A program made the translations under genes and the position numbers. A stretch of DNA of 64,000 bases from Marinovum algicola (GTDB lineage: Bacteria; Pseudomonadota; Alphaproteobacteria; Rhodobacterales; Rhodobacteraceae): positions 186,001 to 250,000 of the forward strand of contig NZ_FNYY01000002.1 of NCBI RefSeq assembly GCF_900109145.1, in the 5' to 3' direction. Positions 1-9,409 of this stretch are shown piece after piece. The notes below the pieces were generated by a model, which saw nothing but the letters and a program-made list of their open reading frames with translations, did not search any database and was not told the origin of the DNA. Every line of letters begins with the position of its first letter. Position 1 is the stretch's first letter.

Positions 1-3000
1 CCCTTCCCCGGGATTTCCGCCGCCGATGCCGAGACGCTGCTGGTCAAACCGATGGAAACCGAGCTTTCCGATCTCGACGGGCTGGAGACGCTCTCCGGCA
101 CCGCCGCCGAGGGTTATGCCGGCGTGGCGCTGGAGTTCGAGTTCGGCTGGGACAAGACCAAGGTCATGGCCGACGTCCGCGATGCGATGAAATCGGCCGA
201 GGCGAATTTTCCCGATGGCGCCGAGCAATACACCATCAACGAGATCAACTTTTCCGAATTTCCCATCGTCATCGTCAACCTGACCGGCGCCGTGCCCGAA
301 CGCACCATGGCACGCGTCGCCGAGGATTTGCAGGACCGGATCGAGGGGCTCGACAGCGTGCTCGAGGCCGGGATCGCCGGCAAGCGCGACGAGATGCTCG
401 AGGTGGTGATCGATCCGCTGCGGCTCGAGGCCTACAACGTCACGGCCGGCGAGCTGATCGGCGTGGTGCAGAACAACAACCAGTTGATTGCCGCCGGCGA
501 GGTCGAAACCGCGCAGGGCACCTTCGCGGTCAAGATCCCCTCCTCCTTTGACGAGCCGCAGGACATCTTCAATCTGCCGGTCAAGACAAACGGCGACCGC
601 GTGGTGACGCTGGGCGATCTGGCGCAGATCCAGCTCACCTTCGAAGACCGGCTTGGCACCGCCCGTTTCAACGGCGAGGAGACGGTGGCCCTTCAGGTGG
701 TAAAGCGCAAGGGTTTCAACCTGATCGACACCGCAGCTCAGGTAAAGGAAGAGGTCGCCGCCGCGCAGGCCGACTGGCCGGACGAATTGCGCGCCGCCGT
801 CGAAGTGGGCACCTCGAATGACCAGAGCCGGGTTGTCGCATCGATGGTCAGCCAGCTCGAGGGCTCGGTGCTGACCGCCATCGCGCTGGTGATGATCGTG
901 GTGCTGGCGGCGCTCGGTACACGGCCGGCGCTGCTGGTCGGATTTGCCATTCCCACATCGTTCCTGCTCTGCTTCGTGCTTCTGGGCGTGATGGGCATCA
1001 CGATTTCGAACATCGTCATGTTCGGGCTGATCCTTGCCGTCGGCATGCTCGTCGATGGCGCCATCGTGGTGGTCGAATATGCCGACAAGCGCATCCGCGA
1101 CGGCGTCGGCCCGATGCATGCCTATGTCGAGGCGGCCAAGCGGATGTTCTGGCCGATCGTGTCGTCCACCGCCACGACGCTCTGTGCCTTCCTGCCGATG
1201 TTGTTCTGGCCCGGCATTCCCGGCGAGTTCATGGGCATGCTGCCGGTCACCCTGATCTTCGTGCTCTCGGCCTCGCTGATCGTGGCGCTGATCTACCTGC
1301 CGGTGATGGGCGGCGTGACCGGGCGGATGAGCCGGATGTTCGCCCGCTCGTCCGACTGGCTCGAGCGGCGTTTCCCGTGGATCGTCCGCGCCGCGCTGGT
1401 GCCGGTCTCGCTGATGGTGATCTTTGTCGGTGCCATGCAGGTGCTCAACCCCGCCTATCTCTTCGCCACGCCGCTGCAAGGCGCGCTGGCGGTGCTGCCC
1501 GGTGCGGCGATCTTTCTCGCCGGCGCCTTCATGGCCTCGGTCACGCTGGGCGCGGTCGAGTTTCACTGGCAGCGCAAGCGTATCCGCGCCGGCCGCCGCC
1601 GCACGCTCTTTGGCTGGTTCATCAAGCTGATCGCCGGCAACCCGATCATGCCCATCGTCACCGCCGCGGCGGTGCTGGGTTTTGTGATGTCGGTCTTTGG
1701 CTACTTCGGCGAGAACAACAGGGGCGTCGAATTCTTTGTCGAAAGCGAGCCGGAACAGGCCATCGTCTATGTGCTGGCGCGCGGCAATCTCTCGCTCGAG
1801 GAAAAGGATGCCATCGTCCGCCAGGCCGAGGACATCGTGCTGGCCCATCCCGGGGTCGATAATGCCTTTGCCTTTGCCGGGGACGGCGGGCTGAATTCCA
1901 ACACCGGCGGCGCCGAGCCGCCAAAGGAAACCATCGGCCAGGTCCAGCTCGAGACCATCCCCTGGGAAGACCGCACCGACCGCCCCGATCTCGACGGCGA
2001 TATCATCCTCGAGGAATTGCAGGCCGAGCTCGAGCAAATCCCCGGCGTGCGCATCGAGATCCTGGCCCAGGCGCGCGGCCCGGCCAGCGCCAAGCCGGTG
2101 CATCTGCGTCTCAAGGGCGACAATTGGGAAGACCTGATCGCCGCCACCGAAACCGCCCGCGCGCGGTTCGAGGCGACCCCGGGGCTGCACCTGGTCGAAG
2201 ACACGCTGCCCCTGCCCGGCATCGACTGGCAGATCGACGTCGATGTCGAAAAGGCCGGCCGCTTCGGCGCCGATGTGGCTACCGTCGGCGCCATGGTGCA
2301 GCTCGTGACCCGCGGCATCCTGCTCGACACCATGCGGGTGGACAGCTCGGACGAAGAGATCGACATTCGCGTCCGCCTGCCCGAAGCCGACCGCGTGCTG
2401 TCGACGCTCGATACGCTCAAGGTCCGCACCGCCGATGGCCTGGTGCCGCTGTCGAATTTCGTCACCCGCCAGCCGGTCGCCAAACTGGCCGAGATCGCGC
2501 GTGTTGACCAGAAACGTTATTTCGACGTCAAGGCCGCCGTACGGCCCGGGCTGACCACCTTTGTCACCGGCGACGGCGAATCCGCCCGGATCCTCGCCCA
2601 TGGCCGGGCCGTCCCGGAGGGCGAGACCGGCGACCTGACCGTCGGTGCCACCGATTATCTGATCGAGGGCTATGGCGACGGCCAGACGCTCGAGACGCTG
2701 AAGACCGCCGATCTGCGCGCCGTGCCGCTGACCGCCAATGAGCGTATCGCGCAGCTTACAGACTGGCTCGGGACCGCGCCGCTGGGGCCTGGCATCGAGA
2801 CCGAATGGACCGGCGATCAGGAGGATCAGGAGGAAAGCCAGCAATTCCTGATGTCCGCCTTTGCCGGGGCGCTGGGGCTGATGTTCATCATCCTGCTGGC
2901 GCAGTTCAACAGCTTCTACAATTCGGTGCTGGTGCTCTTGGCCGTGGTGCTCTCGACCACCGGCGTGCTGATCGGCATGCTGGTAATGGATCAGACCTTC

Positions 3001-3561
3001 TCGATCATCATGACCGGCACCGGCATCGTCGCCCTCGCCGGCATCGTGGTGAACAACAACATTGTTCTGATCGACACCTATATGGAATATTCGCGCTACA
3101 TGCCGCGGATCGAGGCCATCGTGCGCACCGCCGAGGACCGCATCCGCCCGGTGCTCCTGACCACGATCACCACCATGGCGGGCCTGGCACCGATGATGTT
3201 CGGGCTCAGCCTGGATTTCTGGGCCGGCGGCTATTCCATCGACAGCCCCACCGCGCTCTGGTGGAAACAGCTGGCCACTGCCGTGGTCTTTGGCCTTGGC
3301 ATCGCCACGGTGCTGACGCTGGTGTTCACCCCCGCCATGCTGGCGATGCGGGTCTGGTTCTGGACCTATGTGTTCTGGTTCGCCCGTCTGCTGGCGCGGC
3401 TGGGTCAGGGCCGGTCGAGCCGGGCCGCCCGCGACTGGGCACTGAACCGCAAGGCGCGGCGGATCAAGCACCCGGAAATCCTCTGGGTCGACGATCCCGC
3501 GCCGCCCGCGCCCGCGCCGGCCGAGACGCAACCCGAATTGCCGCTGCGCGCGGCGGAATGA
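1..3561 (+). CDS. RND-family efflux pump, inner-membrane permease subunit (5' end outside window)
   Basis: This is a proton-driven RND (AcrB-like) permease, which normally works with a periplasmic adaptor and an outer-membrane channel. The frame is open from base 1 and reads PFPGISAADAE before the first ATG at 52, matching the usual PGxxxxDVE start of the first porter domain, so the true start lies upstream. Visible hallmarks are the TM4 stretch GMLVDGAIVVVEYADK with its proton-relay acidic residues (about nt 1045-1090) and the TM10 stretch GIVVNNNIVLIDTY (about nt 3040-3080). At over 1,180 residues it is longer than AcrB (about 1,050). The excess includes an additional hydrophobic stretch at about nt 1380-1560 between the two halves. 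The substrate cannot be told from sequence. Confidence 0.93.
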   Translation, partial: PFPGISAADAETLLVKPMETELSDLDGLETLSGTAAEGYAGVALEFEFGWDKTKVMADVRDAMKSAEANFPDGAEQYTINEINFSEFPIVIVNLTGAVPERTMARVAEDLQDRIEGLDSVLEAGIAGKRDEMLEVVIDPLRLEAYNVTAGELIGVVQNNNQLIAAGEVETAQGTFAVKIPSSFDEPQDIFNLPVKTNGDRVVTLGDLAQIQLTFEDRLGTARFNGEETVALQVVKRKGFNLIDTAAQVKEEVAAAQADWPDELRAAVEVGTSNDQSRVVASMVSQLEGSVLTAIALVMIVVLAALGTRPALLVGFAIPTSFLLCFVLLGVMGITISNIVMFGLILAVGMLVDGAIVVVEYADKRIRDGVGPMHAYVEAAKRMFWPIVSSTATTLCAFLPMLFWPGIPGEFMGMLPVTLIFVLSASLIVALIYLPVMGGVTGRMSRMFARSSDWLERRFPWIVRAALVPVSLMVIFVGAMQVLNPAYLFATPLQGALAVLPGAAIFLAGAFMASVTLGAVEFHWQRKRIRAGRRRTLFGWFIKLIAGNPIMPIVTAAAVLGFVMSVFGYFGENNRGVEFFVESEPEQAIVYVLARGNLSLEEKDAIVRQAEDIVLAHPGVDNAFAFAGDGGLNSNTGGAEPPKETIGQVQLETIPWEDRTDRPDLDGDIILEELQAELEQIPGVRIEILAQARGPASAKPVHLRLKGDNWEDLIAATETARARFEATPGLHLVEDTLPLPGIDWQIDVDVEKAGRFGADVATVGAMVQLVTRGILLDTMRVDSSDEEIDIRVRLPEADRVLSTLDTLKVRTADGLVPLSNFVTRQPVAKLAEIARVDQKRYFDVKAAVRPGLTTFVTGDGESARILAHGRAVPEGETGDLTVGATDYLIEGYGDGQTLETLKTADLRAVPLTANERIAQLTDWLGTAPLGPGIETEWTGDQEDQEESQQFLMSAFAGALGLMFIILLAQFNSFYNSVLVLLAVVLSTTGVLIGMLVMDQTFSIIMTGTGIVALAGIVVNNNIVLIDTYMEYSRYMPRIEAIVRTAEDRIRPVLLTTITTMAGLAPMMFGLSLDFWAGGYSIDSPTALWWKQLATAVVFGLGIATVLTLVFTPAMLAMRVWFWTYVFWFARLLARLGQGRSSRAARDWALNRKARRIKHPEILWVDDPAPPAPAPAETQPELPLRAAE

Positions 3562-3565
3562 GCGG

Positions 3566-3594
3566 AGGGCCGGAGCCTCGAAGAATCCGGCCCT
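3566..3594 (+). terminator. Inverted repeat after the RND gene
   Basis: Perfect 9-bp arms AGGGCCGGA and TCCGGCCCT are separated by 11 nt, just after the RND stop codon. There is no T-run, so it could be a weak terminator or an mRNA-stabilising hairpin. A second small repeat, GAATTC-TCAG-GAATTC, follows at 3595-3610. Confidence 0.5.
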
Positions 3595-3668
3595 GAATTC
3601 TCAGGAATTCAGGCAGGATCCGCCGACATATCCTGCGCCGCCCCATCAGACGACCGAAAGACTTGCAA

Positions 3669-5498
3669 ATGACAGCCACCGACGCGCAGCCCGCCGAGGA
3701 CGCCAACGCCGCCATCGCCCGGGAGGAACGCCGTTCCGGCTGGCGCACCATCAACCGCGTCGCCCCCTACCTCTGGCCCGACGATCACCCCTGGGTCAAG
3801 AAACGCGTCATCGCCGCCATGGCGGTGCTGGTGCTGGCCAAGCTGATCGCCGTCGGCACGCCGATGCTTTACAAGGCGGCGGTCGACACCCTCGGAGGCG
3901 AAGGCTCGACCCTGCTGCTCGGCGCGGTGGGGCTCACCGTGGCCTATGGCATGGCGCGGCTGATGACCAACGGCTTTCAGCAGCTGCGCGACGCGCTCTT
4001 TGCGGCGGTCGGCCAGCGTGCCCTGCGGCAATTGGCGCTCGAGACCTTTACCCATATCCACCGGTTGTCGATGCGCTATCACATCACCCGCAAGACCGGC
4101 GGGCTGAGCCGCATCATCGAACGCGGGGTCAAGGGCGTCGAGTTCCTGCTGCGCTTCATGCTGTTCTCGGTCGGGCCTCTGGTGCTGGAACTGCTGCTGA
4201 TCGCCGTGGTGCTGTTTTTCCTGTTCGACGTCTGGTACCTGGCCGTGGTGGCGGTGACCATCGCGCTTTATGTCTGGTTCACCTTCAAGGTCACCGAATG
4301 GCGGGTCAAACTGCGCCGCCAGATGAACGATCAGGACACCGACGCCAATCAGAAGGCGATCGACAGCCTGCTCAACTTCGAAACGGTCAAGTATTTCGGC
4401 GCCGAAGCCCGCGAGGCGGCGCGCTATGACCAGGCCATGGCAGGGTACGAACGCGCGGCCCTCAAGACCTCCTATTCACTGGCCTTCCTCAATTTCGGCC
4501 AGTCCTTCCTGATCACCGCCGGGCTGGTGGGGGTCATGGTGATGGCGGCGCTCGGGGTGCAGAACGGCGATCTGACGGTGGGCGATTTCGTCATGGTCAA
4601 CGCCTACATGATCCAGATCACCATGCCGTTGAACTTTCTCGGCACCGTCTACCGCGAGATCCGCCAGAGCCTGGTCGATATGGGCGAGATGTTCGGCCTG
4701 CTCGAACAACCGGCCGAGATCGCTGACAAGCCCGGCGCGCCGGCGCTGCATGTTGCCGGCGGCACGGTGGCGCTAAATGACGTGCATTTCGGCTATGATC
4801 CGGCCCGGCCCATTCTCAAGGGGGTATCGGTCACCGCGCAGGCGGGCCAAAAGGTGGCCATCGTCGGCCCCTCGGGCTCTGGCAAGAGCACCATCGGCCG
4901 GCTGCTGTTCCGGTTCTACGACGTCACCGACGGGTCGCTCACCATCGACGGCCAGGACGTGCGCGACGTGACCCAGGACAGTCTGCATGACGCCATCGGC
5001 GTGGTGCCGCAGGACACGGTGCTGTTCAACGACTCGATCTATTACAACATCGAATATGGCCGCGAGGGGGCCAGCCGCGACGAGATCATCGCCGCCGCGA
5101 AATCCGCGCAGATCCACGACTTCATCAAGAGCCTGCCCGAAGGCTATGACACCATGGTCGGCGAACGCGGGCTCAAGCTCTCGGGCGGCGAGAAACAGCG
5201 CGTCGGCATCGCCCGCACCCTGCTCAAGAACCCGCCGATCCTGCTGTTGGACGAGGCCACCTCGGCGCTCGACAGCGAGACCGAACAGGAAATCCAGGGC
5301 GCGCTGGATCGCGCCGCCGAGGGGCGCACGGTGCTGATGATCGCGCACCGGCTCTCGACCGTGGCCGAGGCCGATCAGATCATCGTGTTGCAGGACGGCG
5401 AGATCGTCGAACGCGGCACCCATGCCGACCTGCTGGCGCGCGACGGCCGCTATGCCAGCCTCTGGCGGCGGCAACAGGCGGAAGCCGACGCCGCCTGA
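3669..5498 (+). CDS. Atm1-type ABC exporter (fused membrane and ATPase domains)
   Basis: A 609-residue half-transporter. The N-terminal half is a six-helix exporter domain (roughly residues 45-330) and the C-terminal half an ATPase. It has Walker A GPSGSGKST (about residue 400), signature LSGGEKQRVGIARTLLK (about 503) and Walker B ILLLDEATSAL (about 524). The N-terminal stretch WRTINRVAPYLWP and overall layout match bacterial Atm1/HMT1-like exporters, which move glutathione-linked metal or persulfide compounds out of the cytoplasm and serve iron-sulfur or metal homeostasis. ATG 3669 is chosen because a GAAAG ribosome-binding site sits 8 nt upstream; an in-frame TTG at 3663 is the alternative. 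The family call is firm, the exact substrate is not. Confidence 0.9.
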   Translation: MTATDAQPAEDANAAIAREERRSGWRTINRVAPYLWPDDHPWVKKRVIAAMAVLVLAKLIAVGTPMLYKAAVDTLGGEGSTLLLGAVGLTVAYGMARLMTNGFQQLRDALFAAVGQRALRQLALETFTHIHRLSMRYHITRKTGGLSRIIERGVKGVEFLLRFMLFSVGPLVLELLLIAVVLFFLFDVWYLAVVAVTIALYVWFTFKVTEWRVKLRRQMNDQDTDANQKAIDSLLNFETVKYFGAEAREAARYDQAMAGYERAALKTSYSLAFLNFGQSFLITAGLVGVMVMAALGVQNGDLTVGDFVMVNAYMIQITMPLNFLGTVYREIRQSLVDMGEMFGLLEQPAEIADKPGAPALHVAGGTVALNDVHFGYDPARPILKGVSVTAQAGQKVAIVGPSGSGKSTIGRLLFRFYDVTDGSLTIDGQDVRDVTQDSLHDAIGVVPQDTVLFNDSIYYNIEYGREGASRDEIIAAAKSAQIHDFIKSLPEGYDTMVGERGLKLSGGEKQRVGIARTLLKNPPILLLDEATSALDSETEQEIQGALDRAAEGRTVLMIAHRLSTVAEADQIIVLQDGEIVERGTHADLLARDGRYASLWRRQQAEADAA

Positions 5499-5543
5499 GG
5501 CCCCGGCCACTTGGGCCGAGAAGCGTTTACGTGGGCGGCGCGC

Positions 5544-7730
5544 CTACTCCGCCGCCTCCTCTGCCGGAAGGTCGAACACCTGCCCCGGATAGATCAGGTC
5601 GGGATCGCGGATCTGCCCCCGGTTGGCATCGAAGACCCGCACATAAAGGATGCCCTCGCCATAGCGGTCGCGGGCGATCTGCCAGAGGGTATTGCCCGGC
5701 TGAACGGTGACGATCCTGACCGGCCCGTCGCCCTCGGTGGCGTTTGACGCCTTGTCCAGCGCCTCGCGGTCCTCGCGCAGGAATGGTGTTTCGGCGCGCG
5801 AGGTGACCTCGCCCGCCCCGTCCACCTCGTCGACGCGCAGGGTATAGACCCCCTTGTCGACCTGTGGCAGCGTCACCCGCCAGGAGCCATCGGCGCGGAC
5901 CCGCGACGTGGTGATCGGCGTGTTGTCCAGGTAGACCCGGACAAATCCGCCGGCCTCGCCGCCGGTGCCGCGCCCGGCAAGCGCAACATCGCCGGCGTTG
6001 TCATAGCTGATCGTGTCGATTGCCACCCGGTCCAGCACCTCCGGCCCGGTCAGCACCCGCACTCCTTCATTGTCCGAGGCCAGCAAGGTCGGTGGCGTCT
6101 CGGGTTCCGGCGCCGCCGGGATCTCCACCGCCTCCGGCACCGCGCGCAGCGGGTCGGTGTCGCGGCTGACCGTCGCGGCCACTTCGGCCACCGGATCGGC
6201 CGCGGTTGCCGCGGGCGCGGGCGCAACCAGCACCGGGGCGGCGCCGACCCCGGCGGGCGGCTCGGAGGTATCCGCGGCGGCGATGTCTTCGGACCGGTCC
6301 GCGCCGGCGGATGCCGGCGCCGAAGTGTCCACCGCGGCGGGGCGATCCGGCACTGCGGGGTCTGCCTCGTCCGGAGCCGGTTCCGTTACGGCCGCTGTCG
6401 CCACGGGCTCGGGCGCGGCGGGGGTCTGCACCGGGGGGTCGATCTGCTCCGGGCTGGCGGCGGCGCCCTCGGGCACGTCCAGCGCGGCCACGGCCTCTGT
6501 CGTGCGTTCCGGCTCGGGGCTTTCGTCTGCTGCCCCGGCAACAGGGCGCTCGGCCACCACTTCTGCGCTCGGGGTCTCCCCTGCGTCCGCCGCTGCGCCG
6601 CCATCGGAACCGGCAGGTTGCGGTTCTACGACTTCCGCGATGTCGCCGGCGGGCGCGATTTCCGCATCCGCTGCCGTTTCGGCGCCCTCCGCGTCGGGCA
6701 GAGCGGCGCGGTCACGCGGTTCGGATTCCACCGGTGTCTTCTCGGCCACGGCCTCGGGCGCCGGGGCCGCTTCATCGGGCGCGGCTTTGTCCACCGCGCC
6801 AAAGGGCGCGACGATGATCTCGGTCTTGGAAAAGACCTCCGTGTCGGCCAGCCCCGTGGCGAGGGTCATCAGCCGGGGCTGGCGGCTGGGCGGGATGCGC
6901 AGCAGGCTGACGAAACGGCCGTCGCTGCCCAAGGTGGTTTCGCCGATCTCGCCGCCATCGAGAAAGATCCGCACCGGCGCCCGGGCCGCGCCTTCGCCCG
7001 CCACGATCGCCGAGCCGTCGGGCTCGATCCGCACCAGATCGAAGGTCGGCGGCACAAGCGGCGGCGCGGCCTTGTCCACGGGCTCGGGTTCTGGCGGCGT
7101 CGGCTCTGCGGTTGCAGGATCCGGTGTGGGGTCGCTGTCGGGCAGTTCGGCAGTTTCGGCCTCTGGCACGGCCTCAGGGGCCTCGGCCCTTTCGGCGTCC
7201 GGTGCCGGGTCGGGGTCAGAGGCGATTGCGCCCGCGTTTTCCGGCGCGGCGCCGGCGTCCGGTGCAGGCTCTGGCGCGGCCACCGGCGCAGGCTCCTCCT
7301 CCGGCAGCTCGGCGATCTCGGCCTCCGGCGTTGGCTCGTCGTCCGGCATCTCGGCGCTCTCGGCCTCCGGCGCCGGGCCATTATCCGGCACCTCGGTTAG
7401 CTCGGCCTCCGGCACGGGGTCGCTGTCGGGCAGCTCGGCAAGCTCGGCTTCCGGTGCGGGGTCGCGGTCCGGCTTTTTGGCAGGCTCGGCCTCCGGCGCC
7501 GGGTCGCTGTCAACGCTCTCGACGACCGGCGCGGGCCCCGAGTCTTGCGCCTCGTCTTGCGCCGCGTCGCTCTCGGGCTTCGGCGTATTCGCGGGCTCGG
7601 GCGTGATCAGTGCCGCCGGGGTCTCGCGAGGCGTCTCGGGATCGCCATAGAGCGTCATGACCACATACCCCGCAATGGCCACAGCCGCGCCGGCCGCGCC
7701 TCCGCCCAGATATCCGATCCATTTCGCCAT
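5544..7730 (-). CDS. Membrane-anchored LysM protein with long Pro/Ala/Glu-rich linker
   Basis: A 728-residue protein with one N-terminal hydrophobic segment (about residues 4-29), a long low-complexity acidic linker, two beta-sandwich-like segments and a C-terminal LysM domain (VQPGNTLWQIARDRYG onward), which binds peptidoglycan. The beta-sandwich segments contain VRIFLDGGEIGETTLGSDG and VRVYLDNTPITTSRVRADG. It is probably an envelope protein that spans the periplasm from membrane to wall. The start at 7730 is chosen because AAGGGGA lies just upstream; an upstream in-frame ATG at 7751 has no comparable site. The linker holds five 14-residue tandem repeats, listed separately. The family is common in Rhodobacterales and its precise role is unknown. 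Confidence 0.85.
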   Translation of the reverse strand: MAKWIGYLGGGAAGAAVAIAGYVVMTLYGDPETPRETPAALITPEPANTPKPESDAAQDEAQDSGPAPVVESVDSDPAPEAEPAKKPDRDPAPEAELAELPDSDPVPEAELTEVPDNGPAPEAESAEMPDDEPTPEAEIAELPEEEPAPVAAPEPAPDAGAAPENAGAIASDPDPAPDAERAEAPEAVPEAETAELPDSDPTPDPATAEPTPPEPEPVDKAAPPLVPPTFDLVRIEPDGSAIVAGEGAARAPVRIFLDGGEIGETTLGSDGRFVSLLRIPPSRQPRLMTLATGLADTEVFSKTEIIVAPFGAVDKAAPDEAAPAPEAVAEKTPVESEPRDRAALPDAEGAETAADAEIAPAGDIAEVVEPQPAGSDGGAAADAGETPSAEVVAERPVAGAADESPEPERTTEAVAALDVPEGAAASPEQIDPPVQTPAAPEPVATAAVTEPAPDEADPAVPDRPAAVDTSAPASAGADRSEDIAAADTSEPPAGVGAAPVLVAPAPAATAADPVAEVAATVSRDTDPLRAVPEAVEIPAAPEPETPPTLLASDNEGVRVLTGPEVLDRVAIDTISYDNAGDVALAGRGTGGEAGGFVRVYLDNTPITTSRVRADGSWRVTLPQVDKGVYTLRVDEVDGAGEVTSRAETPFLREDREALDKASNATEGDGPVRIVTVQPGNTLWQIARDRYGEGILYVRVFDANRGQIRDPDLIYPGQVFDLPAEEAAE
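7302..7511 (-). repeat. Five 42-bp (14-residue) tandem repeats in the LysM gene
   Basis: Residues 74-143 of the LysM protein repeat a 14-residue unit of the form D-x-x-P-x-P-E-A-E-x-x-x-x-P five times: DSDPAPEAEPAKKP, DRDPAPEAELAELP, DSDPVPEAELTEVP, DNGPAPEAESAEMP and DDEPTPEAEIAELP. Copy number is likely to vary between strains by slippage. The copies have diverged, so this is an old expansion. Confidence 0.8.
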
Positions 7731-8011
7731 TTTGGTCCCCTTTGCGCGCATTGGGCAGTCCGGAGCGCGCGGCCCCCTAATTCCCGGCAGATGTCCTCAA
7801 TTAACCGTGAAACCACTGGGAAAAAACGTACAAAACACTAGCAGGGGCGGTCATCACGGTCAAAATGTGGATTTCCGGCGACATTTTCGGACACCCTCCG
7901 CCCCGCAGCGGCCTGCGCGCGCCGCAGGACCGGCCGGGTGCGTTGACTTCCCATGCTGCACGCGCAACATGTCCAGAGATTACAGGACGACCGAGGCAGG
8001 AGCGAGTGACA

Positions 8012-8566
8012 ATGACCGACATCTCTGTGTGCGTTTACTGCGGCTCGCGTGATGGCTCAGATCCGGCCTATGCCGAGGCCGCCGAAACGCTGGGCCGGGC
8101 GCTGGCCGACGAGAGCTGGCGGCTGGTCTACGGTGCCGGTGACGTCGGCCTCATGGGGCGCGTGGCGCGCAGCGCGCAGGATAGCGGCGGCGAGACCTTT
8201 GGCGTGATCCCCAAACACCTGCTGGATGTCGAAGTCGGCAAGCGCGATCTCTCGACCTTTGTCGTCACCGAAACCATGCACGAGCGCAAGAAGGTCATGC
8301 TGATGAACGCCAATGCGGTCATCCTGCTGCCCGGCGGCGCCGGATCGCTCGACGAATTCTTCGAGGTGCTGACATGGGCGCAGCTTGGCCTGCATGACAA
8401 GCCGGTGATCCTGCTGAACGTGGCGGGCTATTGGAACCCGTTGCTGGCGCTGCTCGATCACGTGATCGATCAGGGCTTTGCCGAAGCCTCGCTGCGCGCC
8501 TTCTGGGAACCGGCCGAAAACGTCGCCGATTGCGTGGCCAAGCTGCGCACCGCGCTGGGGCGCTGA
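8012..8566 (+). CDS. LOG family protein (TIGR00730; nucleoside 5'-monophosphate phosphoribohydrolase)
   Basis: A 184-residue Rossmann-like protein of the LOG / lysine-decarboxylase-like family, which cleaves the N-glycosidic bond of nucleoside monophosphates such as AMP or cytokinin ribotides. It shows the family motifs GAGDVGLMGRVA (the usual GGGxxGLMG site) and PGGAGSLDEFFE (the catalytic PGGxGTxxE loop with its Arg/Glu pair). The ATG at 8012 is preceded by AGGAG at a spacing of about 9 nt. An upstream extension in the same frame from 7865 is not convincing. The physiological substrate in this organism is not evident. Confidence 0.9.
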   Translation: MTDISVCVYCGSRDGSDPAYAEAAETLGRALADESWRLVYGAGDVGLMGRVARSAQDSGGETFGVIPKHLLDVEVGKRDLSTFVVTETMHERKKVMLMNANAVILLPGGAGSLDEFFEVLTWAQLGLHDKPVILLNVAGYWNPLLALLDHVIDQGFAEASLRAFWEPAENVADCVAKLRTALGR

Positions 8567-8603
8567 TCCCGTCCGGCTTTGGCCCGGACAGCTGCAACGA
8601 AAA

Positions 8604-8630
8604 GGCCCGCCCGTGGGAAACGGGCGGGCC
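8604..8630 (-). terminator. Rho-independent terminator for sodB
   Basis: A perfect 11-bp stem (GGCCCGCCCGT and ACGGGCGGGCC) with a 5-nt loop. On the minus strand it is followed by TTTTCG, so it ends sodB transcription. It also lies just after the convergent LOG gene and may serve both. Confidence 0.8.
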
Positions 8631-8654
8631 AAAATTCAGCGTTCAGAAGCAATA

Positions 8655-9263
8655 TCAGGCGCTTGCGAGACGTTCCGCGACATTTTCCCAGTTCACCAGG
8701 TTGTCGAGGAAGTTGTCGAGATACGCCGGGCGCTTGTTGCGGAAATCGATGTAATAGGAGTGCTCCCAGACGTCGCAGCCCAACAGCGCGGTCTGGTTGA
8801 AGCACAGCGGGTTGACGCCGTTTTCGGTCTTGGTGACTTTCAGCGAGCCGTCGGTATCGACAACCAGCCAGGCCCAGCCCGAGCCGAACTGACCGGCGCC
8901 GGCGGCGGCAAATTGCTTCTTGAACTCGTCGACCGAGCCGAAGCCATCCTTCAGGCGGCTTTCCAGCTCGCCCGGCAGGCTGGCGCTGTTCGGGCCCATC
9001 ATTTCCCAGAACTGCATGTGGTTCCAGTGCTGCGACGCATTGTTGAAGATGCCCGATTGCGCCACGGCGTTGGCGTCATAGGTGCCCTTGACGATCTCTT
9101 CGAGCGTCTTGCCTTCCCACTCGGTGCCCGAGATCAGCTTGTTGCCGTTGTCGACATAGGCCTTGTGGTGGATGTCGTGGTGGTACTCGAGCGTTTCCTT
9201 GCTCATGCCTTGGCCGGCAAGGGCATCGTGCGCATAGGGAAGATCGGGAAGTTCGAAAGCCAT
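8655..9263 (-). CDS. sodB: Superoxide dismutase [Fe/Mn]
   Basis: A 202-residue cytoplasmic superoxide dismutase that converts superoxide to hydrogen peroxide and oxygen. The four metal ligands are recognisable: His28 in YHHDIHHKAYV, His82 in QHWNH, and Asp and His in the C-terminal DVWEHSYYIDF. Residues such as FGSGWAWLV and NQTALLGCDVW fit the iron-type branch typical of alphaproteobacteria, although metal choice cannot be proven from sequence. ATG 9263 has AAAGGGG upstream. The gene is monocistronic, with its own terminator. Confidence 0.95.
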   Translation of the reverse strand: MAFELPDLPYAHDALAGQGMSKETLEYHHDIHHKAYVDNGNKLISGTEWEGKTLEEIVKGTYDANAVAQSGIFNNASQHWNHMQFWEMMGPNSASLPGELESRLKDGFGSVDEFKKQFAAAGAGQFGSGWAWLVVDTDGSLKVTKTENGVNPLCFNQTALLGCDVWEHSYYIDFRNKRPAYLDNFLDNLVNWENVAERLASA

Positions 9264-9409
9264 GGGTACACCCCTTTTTCTTGATGGTCGCGTTCCCGGT
9301 ATAAGTGAGCGCGTGCGGCGGAGAGGTCAACCCCTGCCGAGCGGGTTGACGCCCTTCGCCGTCCGAAGAAGCGGCGCGCCGGGTCGGCCGCGCCTGCCCC
9401 GTGGTCAGC

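Noticed and set aside
3595-3610. GAATTC-TCAG-GAATTC repeat as a recombination or attachment site
   Set aside because: It is short, single-copy in the places I examined, and no integrase or mobile gene is nearby.
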